Part shown: positions 9,143 to 18,696 of the stretch, piece after piece
Layout of the letters: each line of letters begins with the position of its first letter
How positions within the stretch are numbered: the first letter of the stretch is position 1
Made by a program: the position numbers and the translations under genes
From: Roseibacterium beibuensis
GTDB taxonomy: Bacteria; Pseudomonadota; Alphaproteobacteria; Rhodobacterales; Rhodobacteraceae
Direction: 5' to 3'
DNA length: 64,000 nucleotides
Assembly: GCF_039542305.1 (NCBI RefSeq)
Contig: NZ_BAABHW010000005.1
Coordinates: forward strand, 62,001 to 126,000
The notes under the pieces: generated by a model
Told to the model about the DNA's origin: nothing
Seen by the model: only the letters and a program-made list of their open reading frames with translations
Database searches by the model: none

Positions 9143-10591
9143 ATGAACATGGTCCCGCAACCCCACGGCCCACCCGGCCACGCGCAAGCGCCCGCCACGC
9201 CCGAGGCTGTTGCGCCCCCTACCGGCGGCACGGGCGCGACGCGGGACCTTCATCCGCAGATGGCGCTTCTGATCGAGGCCGATGGCAGCCATTGGACGGA
9301 GATGATCTTTCGCTGGTCGGGGATCACGGCCGGCGGCTTCCTGGCCTGGTTCTTCTCGGGCGACTGGCTGTGCCTTGCTTGGATCGTCTCCTACCTTACC
9401 CTGAACGCGGTCTATCTTGTCGCGCTTTCGGGCGTCGAACGACCGGTAGGGCGCAATCGCTACCTTCTGGCGCTCCTCCTGAATTTTTCGCTCTCGGGGC
9501 TCTACACCGCGCTGCCCGTCTATCTGGTGACGTTCTCCGATCCGGCGCTGCATTTCATCGGCATCGTCGGCTTCCTGGCGCTTGCACTGCACAATCTGGT
9601 GCAGCACCGCGGCCTCGGGATCGTCGCCGTGTGGGACCAGGGGCTGATCGTGATCGGCGGCGGGGTGGTGGCGAACGATCTCTACCAGGGTGCCGAAAGC
9701 TGGCCTGAGCAAGTCATGGTCGTGACCGGCACCATTATCCTGATGGCCTACTTCCTGCTCAGCTACCGCTCGAACATCGCCGTTCACAATCGGCTGAGAC
9801 GGGCCGAGCGGTTGCGCGCCGAGGGCCAGAAGATGGAGGCCGTGGGGCGGCTGACCGGGGGCGTGGCGCATGATTTCAACAACATCCTGACCGTCATCCT
9901 CGGCAATCTGGACCTCTACCGCGAGATCGAGGATCGGACCGAGCGCGACCAGTTGATCGACGAGGTCGAAAAGGCCGCCCGCCGCGCCGCCACGCTCACC
10001 GCGCAACTGCTGGCCTTTTCGCGGCGCGCGACGCTTTTGCCCGAGACCATCCGGCTGCCGGGCTACCTCGACAGCCTCGGCGCGATGCTGAACCGCGTCC
10101 TGCCGGCCAATGTCGATCTGGACATCCACCTTCCCGCCGCGACGCTGACCGTGCATGCCGACCCCAACCTTTTGTCCACGGCCCTTCTGAACCTTGTCAT
10201 CAACGCGCGCGACGCGATGACCGATGGCGGCACGATCGAGATCTACGCCGAACGCCTGGCCCTCCCGACCCCGCAGACCAAGGGCCCGATGCGCCGCGAC
10301 GGGCATCGGCTGGTGGGCGAGTTCTGCGCCATCCATGTGTGCGATACCGGGCCGGGTATTCCGCCTGACATGATGGAAGACGTGCTGCATCCTTTCGTCA
10401 CGACCAAACCCCTGGGACAAGGCTCGGGCCTGGGCCTGTCCATGGTGCTGGGCTTCGCCGAGCAGACCCGTGGAACGCTTCTCCTCGAAAACCGGCCTGA
10501 GGGCGGTTTGCAAGCCTCCCTTATCTTGCCCGCGACCGGACCGAACCGCCCCGCCGGAGCCACGCAGGCAAGTTCCGTAACGCTAGCCTGA
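9143..10591 (+). CDS. Membrane sensor histidine kinase
   Basis: 482 aa. After a Pro/Ala-rich N-terminus (1-40), residues about 57-215 hold about six membrane helices; the kinase follows with the H-box GGVAHDFNNILTVILGNLDL (phospho-accepting H243), N-box NLVINARDAM, G1 DTGPGIP and G2 GQGSGLGLSM. The HDFNN H-box is of the type found in many alphaproteobacterial hybrid kinases, but there is no receiver domain and no response regulator gene next to it, so the partner is unknown. The sensed signal is not evident. An enolase terminator separates it from the upstream gene. Confidence 0.88.
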   Translation: MNMVPQPHGPPGHAQAPATPEAVAPPTGGTGATRDLHPQMALLIEADGSHWTEMIFRWSGITAGGFLAWFFSGDWLCLAWIVSYLTLNAVYLVALSGVERPVGRNRYLLALLLNFSLSGLYTALPVYLVTFSDPALHFIGIVGFLALALHNLVQHRGLGIVAVWDQGLIVIGGGVVANDLYQGAESWPEQVMVVTGTIILMAYFLLSYRSNIAVHNRLRRAERLRAEGQKMEAVGRLTGGVAHDFNNILTVILGNLDLYREIEDRTERDQLIDEVEKAARRAATLTAQLLAFSRRATLLPETIRLPGYLDSLGAMLNRVLPANVDLDIHLPAATLTVHADPNLLSTALLNLVINARDAMTDGGTIEIYAERLALPTPQTKGPMRRDGHRLVGEFCAIHVCDTGPGIPPDMMEDVLHPFVTTKPLGQGSGLGLSMVLGFAEQTRGTLLLENRPEGGLQASLILPATGPNRPAGATQASSVTLA

Positions 10592-10673
10592 CGCAACGCC
10601 CGGTTTGACAGGGCATCCACCAGCGGGAAACATGCCAAGGTCGCGTCACCGGCTTTGGGAGGGGCCGCAACCG

Positions 10674-11084
10674 ATGCAATTGGAATTGCTCCTGGCGCTG
10701 GTGTTCGGCGGCATCGCGGGGATCGCGCTGCTGCTGCACCTTTTCGGCTATTCCAGGCCGCTGACCTTTGACGAGGACAGCGCCCGCACCCATTGGTTGC
10801 GGCAATACCCTATCAGCCGACCGGGCACCGTCCACCTGTCGCAGGATCGCGCCGCGGCCCTTGTCGAAACGCCCGACGGGCCTGGCCTCGTCTGGGCCAT
10901 GGGGGCGGATTCCACCGCGCATCTGCTGACCGGCGCCACCCTGCGCACCACGCGACGCGGGCTGCGCATCGACCTGCATGAATTCGCCGCCCCCGGCGTC
11001 CGCGTCCGCCTGTCGCCCGAGGCGCGCGAGACCTGGGCACGGCTGATCCCGACACATGAGACGAAAGGGGCCCTGCCCGCATGA
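10674..11084 (+). CDS. Small membrane-anchored protein of unknown function
   Basis: 136 aa from ATG 10674, chosen because GGGAGGGG lies 9 nt upstream; an earlier in-frame ATG (10605) has no ribosome site. One N-terminal helix (about 3-25, LLLALVFGGIAGIALLLHLF) is followed by a soluble, beta-rich domain of about 105 residues with no motif I recognise. It overlaps the next gene by four bases (ATGA), so the two form a coupled pair with the fatty-acid-hydroxylase family protein. Confidence 0.75.
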   Translation: MQLELLLALVFGGIAGIALLLHLFGYSRPLTFDEDSARTHWLRQYPISRPGTVHLSQDRAAALVETPDGPGLVWAMGADSTAHLLTGATLRTTRRGLRIDLHEFAAPGVRVRLSPEARETWARLIPTHETKGALPA

Positions 11085-12028
11085 CCGACCAACTCACCTA
11101 CCCGGACGTCGTGCAATGGGCCGTGCCGATCTTCATCGCCGCCATCCTGGTCGAGCTGATCTGGATCCATATCTCGGGCCGCGGCGGGCGTTACGAGACG
11201 CGCGACGCCGTCACCTCGCTCATCATGGGGGCGGGCAATGTCGCCTCGGGGATCGCACTGGGGTTCATCGCCTGGGGCTTCTTCATGGCGCTCTGGGCGA
11301 TCACGCCGCTGGATCTCGGCACCTCGCTTTGGGTCGTGGCGCTGTGCTTCGTGCTGGATGACCTGCGCTACTACTGGGTGCACCGCTTCGGGCACCGCAT
11401 CCGCTGGGTCTGGGCCAGCCACGTGAACCACCATTCCAGCCAGCACTACAACCTGACCACGGCGCTCAGGCAGACATGGACCGGCACCTTCACCTTCATG
11501 ATGGTGGTGCGCGCACCGCTCATCCTGATGGGCTTTCACCCGGCCATGGTGCTGTTTGTCGGCGGGTTGAACCTGATCTACCAGTTCTGGATCCATACCG
11601 AGGCGATCGGTCGGATGCCCCGCTGGGTCGAGGCGGTGATGAACACCCCCTCCCACCACCGCGTGCATCACGGCCGCAACCCGCGCTACCTCGACGCGAA
11701 TTACGCCGGTGTTTTCATCATCTGGGACAGGATGTTCGGCACCTTCGTGCCCGAGGACGCGGCGGAGAAACCCGATTACGGGCTGGTGCAGAACCTTGGC
11801 ACCTTCAACCCGATCCGCGTGGCCTTCCATGAATGGGTGGCGATATTCCGCGACCTCTTTCGCCCCGGCCTGACCTGGCGCGAGCGGTGGAACTACGCCG
11901 TGAAACCGCCGGGGTGGAGCCATGACGGCTCGCGCCTGACCTCGGACCAGATCAAGGCGCAGGCCATGGGCAATCCCTCTGCGGGCGCGGCAAGCGACTA
12001 CGCCGCGCCAAACCGCCCCGCGTCATAG
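11081..12028 (+). CDS. Sterol desaturase/fatty acid hydroxylase family protein
   Basis: 315 aa membrane di-iron enzyme family. The histidine clusters are present: HRFGH (around 104), HVNHH (around 117) and HRVHH (around 197), plus further His in FHPAM and IHTEA, with hydrophobic helices between. Such proteins hydroxylate or desaturate lipids, sterols or carotenoids; the specific substrate is not predictable. Its 5' end overlaps the small membrane protein gene by 4 nt. Its 3' end overlaps the convergent FAD oxidoreductase gene by 31 bp. Confidence 0.85.
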   Translation: MTDQLTYPDVVQWAVPIFIAAILVELIWIHISGRGGRYETRDAVTSLIMGAGNVASGIALGFIAWGFFMALWAITPLDLGTSLWVVALCFVLDDLRYYWVHRFGHRIRWVWASHVNHHSSQHYNLTTALRQTWTGTFTFMMVVRAPLILMGFHPAMVLFVGGLNLIYQFWIHTEAIGRMPRWVEAVMNTPSHHRVHHGRNPRYLDANYAGVFIIWDRMFGTFVPEDAAEKPDYGLVQNLGTFNPIRVAFHEWVAIFRDLFRPGLTWRERWNYAVKPPGWSHDGSRLTSDQIKAQAMGNPSAGAASDYAAPNRPAS

Positions 12029-13059
12029 GGCGCGACCAGATCCGCATAGGCCTCGCCGCCCGCCATCCGGTCGGCCAGGGCCTCGGCCACGATCGCGGCC
12101 AGCGTCACGCCGGAGTGCATCACGGCAAGGTATAACCCCTCCGGCCCCGCCGCCCCGATCACCGGGCGCTTGTCGCCGGGAACGGGCCGCATCGCCACGC
12201 CAATCCGCGCCCAGTCGATGGTCACGCGCGGGAACAGCGCCGACACCGCCGCCCGTGCGCTGTCGGCCAGCGCCTCCGGCGGGCGGTCCAATGAGGCGCT
12301 CTCATCGCCCTGGTGCGAGACCGAGCCGGGCACGATCAACCGCCCATCCGCGTCCTGCCGGATCTCCCGCTCGGGTGCGACGAGGATCGTGTCGAGCAGC
12401 CGTGGCAAAGGTCGGCTGATCATCAACCCGCCCGGACGCGGCAACATGGGGAGCGCGACCCCCAGCGGCTCCACCAGTGCAGGCGCCCCGGCTCCGGCGG
12501 CCACCACCACGGCATCGCCCGGCACCATGCCCCATTCCGTGCGCACCCCGGCCACCCGGCCCGCACGCTCCACGATTTCCAGGACGCGCGCGCCGGCCAC
12601 CTGCCGCGCGCCCGCATCCACGGCACGGGCCATCAGAGCCGCGGCGGCCTGCCCCGGCTCCACCGACCCTTCCGTGGGGCAGACCAGCGCCGCCTCCGGC
12701 ACCATCGCCAGCCCCGGCACCCGGTCCCGTATGGTCTTCGCCCCGACCCGCTCCACCGGGTAGCCGAACCCCTCCAGTTCCGCTTTCATCGCCTCCAGCG
12801 CCGCGCCCTGCACCTCCCAGCTCAACGACCCCTGCCAGTTCAACCCCGGCAGGTCCCCCAGCCGCCGCCATGCCGCCATCCCGGCCTCGCGCAGGCGAAA
12901 ATGATCGGCATCGAGGGAGAAGCTCGCATTGATCCAGCCAAAGGACTGCGCCGTCGCCCCTGCCCCAGCGTCGATCACCACGACCTCCTGCCCGGCCTGC
13001 GCCAAGCGGCAGGCAATCGCCGCCCCGATGATCCCGCCCCCGATGACGATGGTTTTCAT
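11998..13059 (-). CDS. FAD-dependent amino-acid oxidoreductase (DAO family)
   Basis: 353 aa. The N-terminal dinucleotide-binding motif GGGIIGAAIACRLAQAG (residues 7-23) is followed by the second-strand VVVIDAG and a DAO-type substrate domain; the C-terminal AVMHSGVTLAAIVAEALADRM closes the FAD site. It is similar in layout to glycine/D-amino acid oxidases and dehydrogenases. Substrate is not deducible. It stands alone on the minus strand, overlapping the end of the hydroxylase gene. Confidence 0.85.
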   Translation of the reverse strand: MKTIVIGGGIIGAAIACRLAQAGQEVVVIDAGAGATAQSFGWINASFSLDADHFRLREAGMAAWRRLGDLPGLNWQGSLSWEVQGAALEAMKAELEGFGYPVERVGAKTIRDRVPGLAMVPEAALVCPTEGSVEPGQAAAALMARAVDAGARQVAGARVLEIVERAGRVAGVRTEWGMVPGDAVVVAAGAGAPALVEPLGVALPMLPRPGGLMISRPLPRLLDTILVAPEREIRQDADGRLIVPGSVSHQGDESASLDRPPEALADSARAAVSALFPRVTIDWARIGVAMRPVPGDKRPVIGAAGPEGLYLAVMHSGVTLAAIVAEALADRMAGGEAYADLVAPYDAGRFGAA

Positions 13060-13133
13060 GCCCGCGCTCCCGCTCTAGCCTCGGCCCGACGCTAGCGACA
13101 CCTTCCGCAAGGAACCAGCCCCCGGAGCGCCCC

Positions 13134-13556
13134 ATGACGGCAGACGAGATCATCGCCACCCTCCACCTCGACCCGCACCCCGAGGGCGGCCATTACCGCC
13201 AGACCTGGATCGACGAGGGCACCCCCGGCCGCCCCACCGGCACCAGCATCTACTTCCTGCTGAAACAGGGCGAAACCAGCCATTGGCACAAGGTCGATGC
13301 CACCGAGATCTGGCACTACCACGCCGGCGCGCCCCTCCTGCTGTCGCTGGCCGGATCCGAGGCCGGCCCCGCCACCGACCACCTGCTCACCCCCGATCTG
13401 ACGCAAGGCCGCCCGCAGCTGATCGTCCCCAAGGACCACTGGCAAATGGCACGCCCCACAGGCGCCTACACACTGGTCTCCTGCACCGTCTCCCCCGGTT
13501 TCCGCTTCGAGGGCTTCACCCTCGCCGCCCCCGGCTTCGACATCCCGCGCGGCTAG
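13134..13556 (+). CDS. Cupin-fold DUF985 protein
   Basis: 140 aa, essentially one Cupin_5/DUF985 domain: PHPEGGHYRQTW near the N-terminus, TSIYFLLKQGETSHWHKV with the usual His pair, IWHYHAGAPL, and the closing LVSCTVSPGFRFEGFTLA. Members are small dimeric cupins of uncertain function. CCGGAGCGCCCC provides the ribosome site 5-12 nt before the ATG. The gene is divergent from the FAD oxidoreductase and ends in a copy of the GC-rich dispersed repeat. Confidence 0.9.
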   Translation: MTADEIIATLHLDPHPEGGHYRQTWIDEGTPGRPTGTSIYFLLKQGETSHWHKVDATEIWHYHAGAPLLLSLAGSEAGPATDHLLTPDLTQGRPQLIVPKDHWQMARPTGAYTLVSCTVSPGFRFEGFTLAAPGFDIPRG

Positions 13557-13561
13557 AGCCA

Positions 13562-13690
13562 AATCTTTATCCAATCAAATATGCCGGGGGGTCGTCATTG
13601 GAACGCCATTGGTCCGAGAGACAATGGCGACGGGCAGAGCCCCCAAAACCTGAGCCGAGGCCCGCAAGGGCCGCAGGCGAGGCAAGACCA
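13562..13690 (+). repeat. GC-rich dispersed repeat, copy 2
   Basis: It begins AATCTTTATCC, then AAATATGCCGGGGGG, a 26-bp insert containing inverted CCATTGG elements, then GGGCAGAGCCCCC and a GAGGCCCGCAAGGGCC hairpin. It shares the ATCTTTATCC...ATATGCCGGGGG...GGGCAGAGCCCCC core with the copy at 6448-6566. It lies between convergent genes (DUF985 cupin and anmK). Confidence 0.7.
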
Positions 13691-13725
13691 ACGCGGCGCC
13701 AGCCGCTCCGCTTCATTGGTCGCCC

Positions 13726-14823
13726 TCAGGGCCGCGACCGCCGACCGCCGCCCACCGGCGCCGCCACCCCCGTCGTGCCCGGCGCGCTGGTGGGCAAGCC
13801 ACGCATCACCCGCGCGGCAAGATAGGCAAACGCCTGCGCCTCGAGGAAATCGCCGTCGAGGCCCACCGCCTCCATCGGCTCCACCGGGCAGGAGAGCGTC
13901 GCCCGCAAGCCCTGCATCAGGCCCGCATTATGCCGCCCGCCGCCCGTGACCAGCACGCGCGCGGGCAAGGATGGCAGATGCTGCATCCCCACCCCCACCG
14001 CCGAGACGCAGAGCGCGGCCAGCGTCGCCGCCCCGTCGGCATCGGACAGCCCGTCGAGACACTCCAGCAGCCCCGAGAAGTCGTCCCGGTCCAGCGATTT
14101 CGGCGGCATCCGGGCGAAATACCGCTCGCCCAGCGCCGCGCGCAGCACGTCGCGGTCGGGCCGCCCGCGCAAGGCCAGCGCCCCGCCCTCGTCGCGCGGC
14201 CCCAAGCCCCGCGCCACCATGAAATCGTCGATCGGTGCATTCGCAGGCCCCGTGTCGAAGGCGATGCAGGCCCCCGGCACCTCCGGCCCCGAGGCCAGCG
14301 GGTCCACCCAGGTGATGTTGCCCACCCCGCCCAGGTTCAGGAACGCCACAGGCGCTTCGGCCCCGATCCAGTGCGCGCAGGCCCAGTGATAGAACGGCGC
14401 AAGCGGTGCGCCCTGCCCGCCCAACTCCATGTCCGTGCTGCGAAAATCCCAGATCACCTGCCGCCCCGAGGCCTTGGCCAGCCGCGCGCCATCGCCCGCC
14501 TGGTGCGTGCGCCCGCCCTCCGGGTCATGGGCCAGCGTCTGCCCGTGAAAGCCCAGCGCCTCGACCTCCTCCAGCCCCTCCAGGGCCTCCAGATGCGCCG
14601 CCTCGACCACGCGCGCCGCCGCCTCGGCCCGCCCGTCCCCGGGCCATGTGCCGAACCCCTCGCGGATCACCGCGCGCTCGGCCTCGGTATAGGGGCGATA
14701 GCGCGTCTCGCCGAAGCCGGTGACGCTCACACCGTCGGTTTCGATCACGGCCAGGTCCACGCCATCCAGCGACGTGCCCGACATCGCGCCCGCCATGCGC
14801 CACCGCTGCCCCTTTTCCTTCAT
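13726..14823 (-). CDS. anmK: Anhydro-N-acetylmuramic acid kinase
   Basis: 365 aa. It phosphorylates and hydrolyses 1,6-anhydro-MurNAc in peptidoglycan recycling. Signatures are MSGTSLDGVD at residues 14-23, ALGFHGQTLAHDP, DFRSTDMELGGQGAPL with the catalytic Asp region, FLNLGGVGNITW, and LVTGGGRHN. A C-terminal Gly/Arg-rich tail of about 20 residues extends past the conserved GLPT region. It is divergent from tyrS with only 53 bp between starts, a typical anmK-tyrS arrangement in alphaproteobacteria. Confidence 0.95.
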   Translation of the reverse strand: MKEKGQRWRMAGAMSGTSLDGVDLAVIETDGVSVTGFGETRYRPYTEAERAVIREGFGTWPGDGRAEAAARVVEAAHLEALEGLEEVEALGFHGQTLAHDPEGGRTHQAGDGARLAKASGRQVIWDFRSTDMELGGQGAPLAPFYHWACAHWIGAEAPVAFLNLGGVGNITWVDPLASGPEVPGACIAFDTGPANAPIDDFMVARGLGPRDEGGALALRGRPDRDVLRAALGERYFARMPPKSLDRDDFSGLLECLDGLSDADGAATLAALCVSAVGVGMQHLPSLPARVLVTGGGRHNAGLMQGLRATLSCPVEPMEAVGLDGDFLEAQAFAYLAARVMRGLPTSAPGTTGVAAPVGGGRRSRP

Positions 14824-14876
14824 GCCCGCGCCCGTTATAGCCAGCTTTCACCACCGCAGCATGGACGCAAAGTGCG

Positions 14877-16130
14877 ATGACCTACCAGCCCAAATCCGAC
14901 TTCCTGCGCATCATCAAGGAGCGTGGGTTCCTGGCCGACTGCACCGACCTGCAGGGCCTTGACGAGAAACTGATCGAGGGGCCGGTCACCGCCTATATCG
15001 GCTATGACGCCACCGCGCAGTCGCTGCATGTCGGGCACCTGTTGAACATCATGCTGCTGCGCTGGTTCCAGAAGACCGGCAACCGCCCCATCACCCTGAT
15101 GGGCGGCGGCACGACCAAGGTGGGCGACCCCAGCTTTCGCGCCGATGAGCGCCCGCTTCTGACGCCCACCCAGATCGACGCCAATATCGCGGGCATGAAC
15201 CGCGTCTTCGCGCGCTACCTCGATTACGGCCAACCGCCCACCGGCGCGGTGATGATGAACAACGCCGATTGGCTCGACGGGCTGAACTACCTCGACTTCC
15301 TGCGCGATATCGGGCGGCATTTCTCGGTCAACCGGATGCTCAGCTTCGAAAGCGTGAAATCGCGGCTCGACCGCGAACAATCGCTCAGCTTCCTCGAATT
15401 CAACTACATGATCCTGCAGGCCTACGATTTCCTCGAACTGTACCGCCGCGAGGGCTGCGTGCTGCAGATGGGCGGCTCGGACCAATGGGGCAATATCGTC
15501 AACGGAATCGACCTGACCCGCCGCGTGCTGGATCAGGAGATCTACGGCCTGACCACGCCGCTTCTGACCACCTCGGACGGGCGCAAGATGGGCAAGAGCC
15601 AGGGCGGCGCGACATGGCTCTCCGCCGAATTGCTCAGCCCCTACGAGTTCTGGCAGTTCTGGCGCAACACGACCGATGCCGATGTGGGCCGGTTCCTGAA
15701 GCTCTACACCGAGTTGCCGGTCGCCGAATGCGACCGCCTCGGCGCGCTGGAAGGCTCCGAGATCAACGAGGCCAAGATCCTGCTTGCCAACGAGGTCACG
15801 ACCCTTCTGCACGGGGCCGAGGCCGCGCAAGCCGCCGAGGCGACCGCGCGCGAGGTGTTCGAGAAGGGCGGCATGGGCGAGGATCTTCCCACCCTGACGC
15901 TCTCGGCGGACGAGGTCGGCGATGGCATTTCGGTGGTGCAACTCATCACCCGCTCGGGCCTCGCCAAATCCGGCAAGGAGGCCAAGCGCCTGATCGCCGA
16001 CAATGGCGCGCGGCTGAACGACGAACCGCTCACCGATGCGGGGCTGATGGTCTCGGCCTCCGACCTGGCCCAGCCGATCAAGCTGTCGGCCGGCAAGAAG
16101 CGGCACGCGCTGGTCGAGCTGGGAAACTGA
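14877..16130 (+). CDS. tyrS: Tyrosyl-tRNA synthetase
   Basis: 417 aa, standard TyrRS length. The class I HIGH-like motif is HVGH (52-55), the KMSKS loop is KMGKS within DGRKMGKSQGG (about 239), YIGYDATAQSLHVGHL binds tyrosyl-adenylate, and the C-terminal S4 RNA-binding domain is present (about 350-410). It starts at ATG 14877, divergent from anmK. Confidence 0.97.
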   Translation: MTYQPKSDFLRIIKERGFLADCTDLQGLDEKLIEGPVTAYIGYDATAQSLHVGHLLNIMLLRWFQKTGNRPITLMGGGTTKVGDPSFRADERPLLTPTQIDANIAGMNRVFARYLDYGQPPTGAVMMNNADWLDGLNYLDFLRDIGRHFSVNRMLSFESVKSRLDREQSLSFLEFNYMILQAYDFLELYRREGCVLQMGGSDQWGNIVNGIDLTRRVLDQEIYGLTTPLLTTSDGRKMGKSQGGATWLSAELLSPYEFWQFWRNTTDADVGRFLKLYTELPVAECDRLGALEGSEINEAKILLANEVTTLLHGAEAAQAAEATAREVFEKGGMGEDLPTLTLSADEVGDGISVVQLITRSGLAKSGKEAKRLIADNGARLNDEPLTDAGLMVSASDLAQPIKLSAGKKRHALVELGN

Positions 16131-16170
16131 TCCGCGCTTAACCGGATCTTCATCATGGGCGCGTAGGGTC

Positions 16171-17085
16171 GTGCCCATGCTTGAGTCTACCGATTTTCAT
16201 GCGAGTCGCCCTGACGCGACCTGCCTTGCCGTGCTGCCCGGCGTGCCACTCCAGCAAAGCGCGCTGTGGTTCGCGGCCTGCGCCCACCTCGGTGCCGACA
16301 GCCGCCCGGTGCCCGGATGGCCCGGATGTCGCGCGCTTTTGCGACGCGTGCCGCTGCTGGGGCCGGTGGCGATGCTGTCGCGCCCGACAGGCGATCTCGC
16401 CCCCGGCTTGGCCCCTGGGCTGCGCGCCGATCTGGGCGCGCGGCATCTGGTCATCCATGCGGACAGGCCCGCACAGGCGCAGGTTCTCGCCCGCGCCGGC
16501 TATCGGCGGATCGCCGGGCCGCGTTGGATCGCCGAGCTTGCCCTGTCCCCCGATCTCGACCGAATGGCCGCACGCCTCGATCCCCGCTTCCGAAACCGGG
16601 TGCGCCGCGCGCTTTGCGGCGGGCTGCATGTCACCCGCCGCCCCTTCCCCGCCGATCCGGGTCACTGGCTGCTGCGCGCCGAACACCGTGCCGCGCGCCG
16701 CCTCGGCTACCGCCCGCTGCCCCCCGTCCTGATCGCGGCGCTGGCCGCCGCCCACCCCGGCGGGGCGCAGCTTTTCACCGCGCATCTGGCCGGGCAGCGC
16801 GTGGCCGCGATGCTGTTCCTGCGCCACGGACGCCGCGCCACCTACCAGATCGGCTGGTCCCGCCCCGAGGGGCGCGCGGCCTCGGCCGGAAACCTGCTTC
16901 TCTGGCGCGCCATGGTGGAGCTTCAGGCCCTGGGCTGCGACGCGCTCGACCTTGGCGCTGCCGATCCCGTCGCCGCCCCGGGCCTCGCCCTTTTCAAGCG
17001 CCATGCAGGTGCGCAGAGTCGCCCCCTCGGCGGCACGTGGCTCGATACCGCCCTGTTGCGGCCCCGCCGGACGAAGGGCGCTGAA
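16171..17085 (+). CDS. GNAT/FemAB-like (BioF2-type) acyltransferase; no stop at its expected end
   Basis: About 300 recognisable residues. The N-terminal half is variable; the second half has the BioF2/FemAB-like GNAT fold (FRNRVRRALCGGL, AHLAGQRVAAMLFLRHGRRATYQIGWS, ASAGNLLLWRAMVELQALGCDALDLGA, FKRHAGAQ.RPLGGTWLD). The start is GTG 16171 or ATG 16177. The domain ends near 17060, but no in-frame stop follows until 18750: the frame runs antisense through two convergent genes. Coordinates given here cover the domain only. A +1 frame stop exists at 17082-17084, so a lost stop or a small frameshift near 17050-17080 is likely. Confidence 0.6.
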
Positions 17086-17157
17086 CCGCCGGGGCGCCAG
17101 CCCCGGCGCGGATCGCGCGCGCCAGCGCGGGAAACCTCTGCCGATGAGCTCGCGCCG

Positions 17158-17886
17158 TCAGGTCTCGCGCGTCACCGGCATCCCCAACTCGCGCTCCAGC
17201 TGCCTCAGCAGGGCCACGACGCGCGGGTTGCGTGTGCTGCCGACGGCGGCCTCCACCTCTTTCCTCCGCCCCTTGCGACCGGCGCGGATCAGGTCCATCG
17301 GACTCATCCCGCCGGTCGAGGTCTGGGCGCTGCCATGCAGGTAGATCGTCCGGCCCGGATCGGGGTGGCGCAACTCGATCACGTCGAGCGGCACCGCTTT
17401 GGAACTGCCCACGCCGGACGGGTCGAACCCGGTCACATGGCCGATCCGGTGGTGGATATCGCGATAGGCGCTCAACGGTTCCTTCCACGTCTCCACGGCC
17501 TTGCCGCTCCGGTCGGTCACCCGGACCTTGCGCTTGGTGATCTCGACCTCGCGGCGCCATTGCAGCGTGCCGTTCATCTTGCGCCGGATCTGCGGCCCGA
17601 CCAGCACGAGGAGAACGATCACGATCAACCCGGCCGCACGCAGCTGGCCCCCGTCCAGCACCCCGCTCGACAGGTTCGCGACAAGGATCGCGACCAGCAG
17701 CACGGCCATGAACACGCCAAAAACCAGGGGGGCGGTGGCGGCATTGAGCCGAAACCCCGACCGCCCCGGCGCACCCGCGCCGTAGGACCAGCGCCAAGGC
17801 CGGGCACCGGGGCTCAGGCGCGGCATCGGGCCGATCCGCTCAGCGGCCGGCAAGTCGGTCAGAAGGGTTTCGACTTTGTTGGGCAT
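17158..17886 (-). CDS. Membrane protein of unknown function, two helices
   Basis: 242 aa from ATG 17886 (MPNKVETLLTDLP); a longer in-frame start at 17925 exists but adds an unlikely N-terminus. After about 50 soluble residues come two membrane helices (about 57-77 and 85-103), then a cytosolic basic region with a beta-rich stretch (WRREVEITKRKVRVTDRSGKA) resembling bacterial PH-like or DUF2244-like layouts, and a C-terminal helix. I do not recognise the family with certainty. It is followed upstream on the same strand by olsB, 66 bp away. Confidence 0.65.
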   Translation of the reverse strand: MPNKVETLLTDLPAAERIGPMPRLSPGARPWRWSYGAGAPGRSGFRLNAATAPLVFGVFMAVLLVAILVANLSSGVLDGGQLRAAGLIVIVLLVLVGPQIRRKMNGTLQWRREVEITKRKVRVTDRSGKAVETWKEPLSAYRDIHHRIGHVTGFDPSGVGSSKAVPLDVIELRHPDPGRTIYLHGSAQTSTGGMSPMDLIRAGRKGRRKEVEAAVGSTRNPRVVALLRQLERELGMPVTRET

Positions 17887-17952
17887 GGGATCTTCTCGGT
17901 CTTGAGGTCCCTTTTCGCAAAACACCGCGCGGGCGTCAGGTGGCGCGATTCC

Positions 17953-18696
17953 CTACCCCGCCACCATCCGCAGCAGCCGCGCGCGCCCGGGCGGCACGGC
18001 GCGAATCTCCAGCCCCGTGAAGACATGCAGCGTGCCGAGGTCGCGGTCGATCACCGCGTGGTCGCTGACCCAGCCGCCCATCAGCAGGTACGTGCGCAGA
18101 AGCGGCGGCATCTTGGCCTGCGCGCGCTTCAGGTCGGGCTTGCGCCGAAGCCGCTTGGCGAAATCGAAAACGGCGGGCGCCTTGACCCGCGGCAGCCAGC
18201 GCGGCGGCGCAAGGTGCCGGTCGCGCAGCAGTGCGAAAGCGTCGTAATAGTCCCGCGCCTCGGTCCCGTGGAAGGACGAGCAGCCGAACAGCATCTCGAC
18301 CCCCTGTTCATCGACATAGGAGGTCATCGCGCCCCAGGCCACGCGCAGGATATCGGGGTCGCGCCGGTCCGGGTCGATGCAGAAGCGTCCCATCTCGACC
18401 ATCGGCCCGTCGAATTCGGACAGGGCCGACAATTCGTAGAATTGCGCCGAGTAGCTCCGCCCGATCTCGGCCCCGGAGGGCAGGTGCAGCATCCGGAAAC
18501 AGCACACCAGCGCCCCGGTCCTGGCCTCTTCGATCAGGACATGGGCGCAGGCCGCGTCGAAATCGTCGCTGTCGCGCCCGTCACCGGGGGTGCCCTGCCC
18601 CCGGAACGCGCGCCACCTCAGCCGCTGCGCCGCCTCGATATCGTCCGGCGTCGAGGCCAGCCGCGCCCGATAGCGTCCTTTCGCGAGGTTCAGCAT
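17953..18696 (-). CDS. olsB: Ornithine-acyl-ACP N-acyltransferase (OlsB-like)
   Basis: 247 aa GNAT-fold protein. It matches the OlsB/hemolysin-type acyltransferase family: RARLASTPDDIEAAQRLRWRAF near the start, DDFDAACAHVLIEE, GRFCIDPDRRDPDILRVAWGAM, LFGCSSFHGTE and PPLLRTYLLMGGWVSDHAVIDRDLGTLHVFTGLE. It makes lyso-ornithine lipid from ornithine and a 3-hydroxyacyl-ACP, the first step of ornithine lipid synthesis at the membrane. The start at 18696 is fixed by GGAGGT 7 nt upstream; longer in-frame readings are not supported. An olsA partner is not in this window. Confidence 0.87.
   Translation of the reverse strand: MLNLAKGRYRARLASTPDDIEAAQRLRWRAFRGQGTPGDGRDSDDFDAACAHVLIEEARTGALVCCFRMLHLPSGAEIGRSYSAQFYELSALSEFDGPMVEMGRFCIDPDRRDPDILRVAWGAMTSYVDEQGVEMLFGCSSFHGTEARDYYDAFALLRDRHLAPPRWLPRVKAPAVFDFAKRLRRKPDLKRAQAKMPPLLRTYLLMGGWVSDHAVIDRDLGTLHVFTGLEIRAVPPGRARLLRMVAG

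Noticed and set aside
6411..9173. 920-codon minus-strand ORF across eno and the transporter
   Set aside because: It lies fully antisense to recognised genes, has no domain signature, and follows from the lack of TTA/CTA/TCA codons in GC-rich genes.
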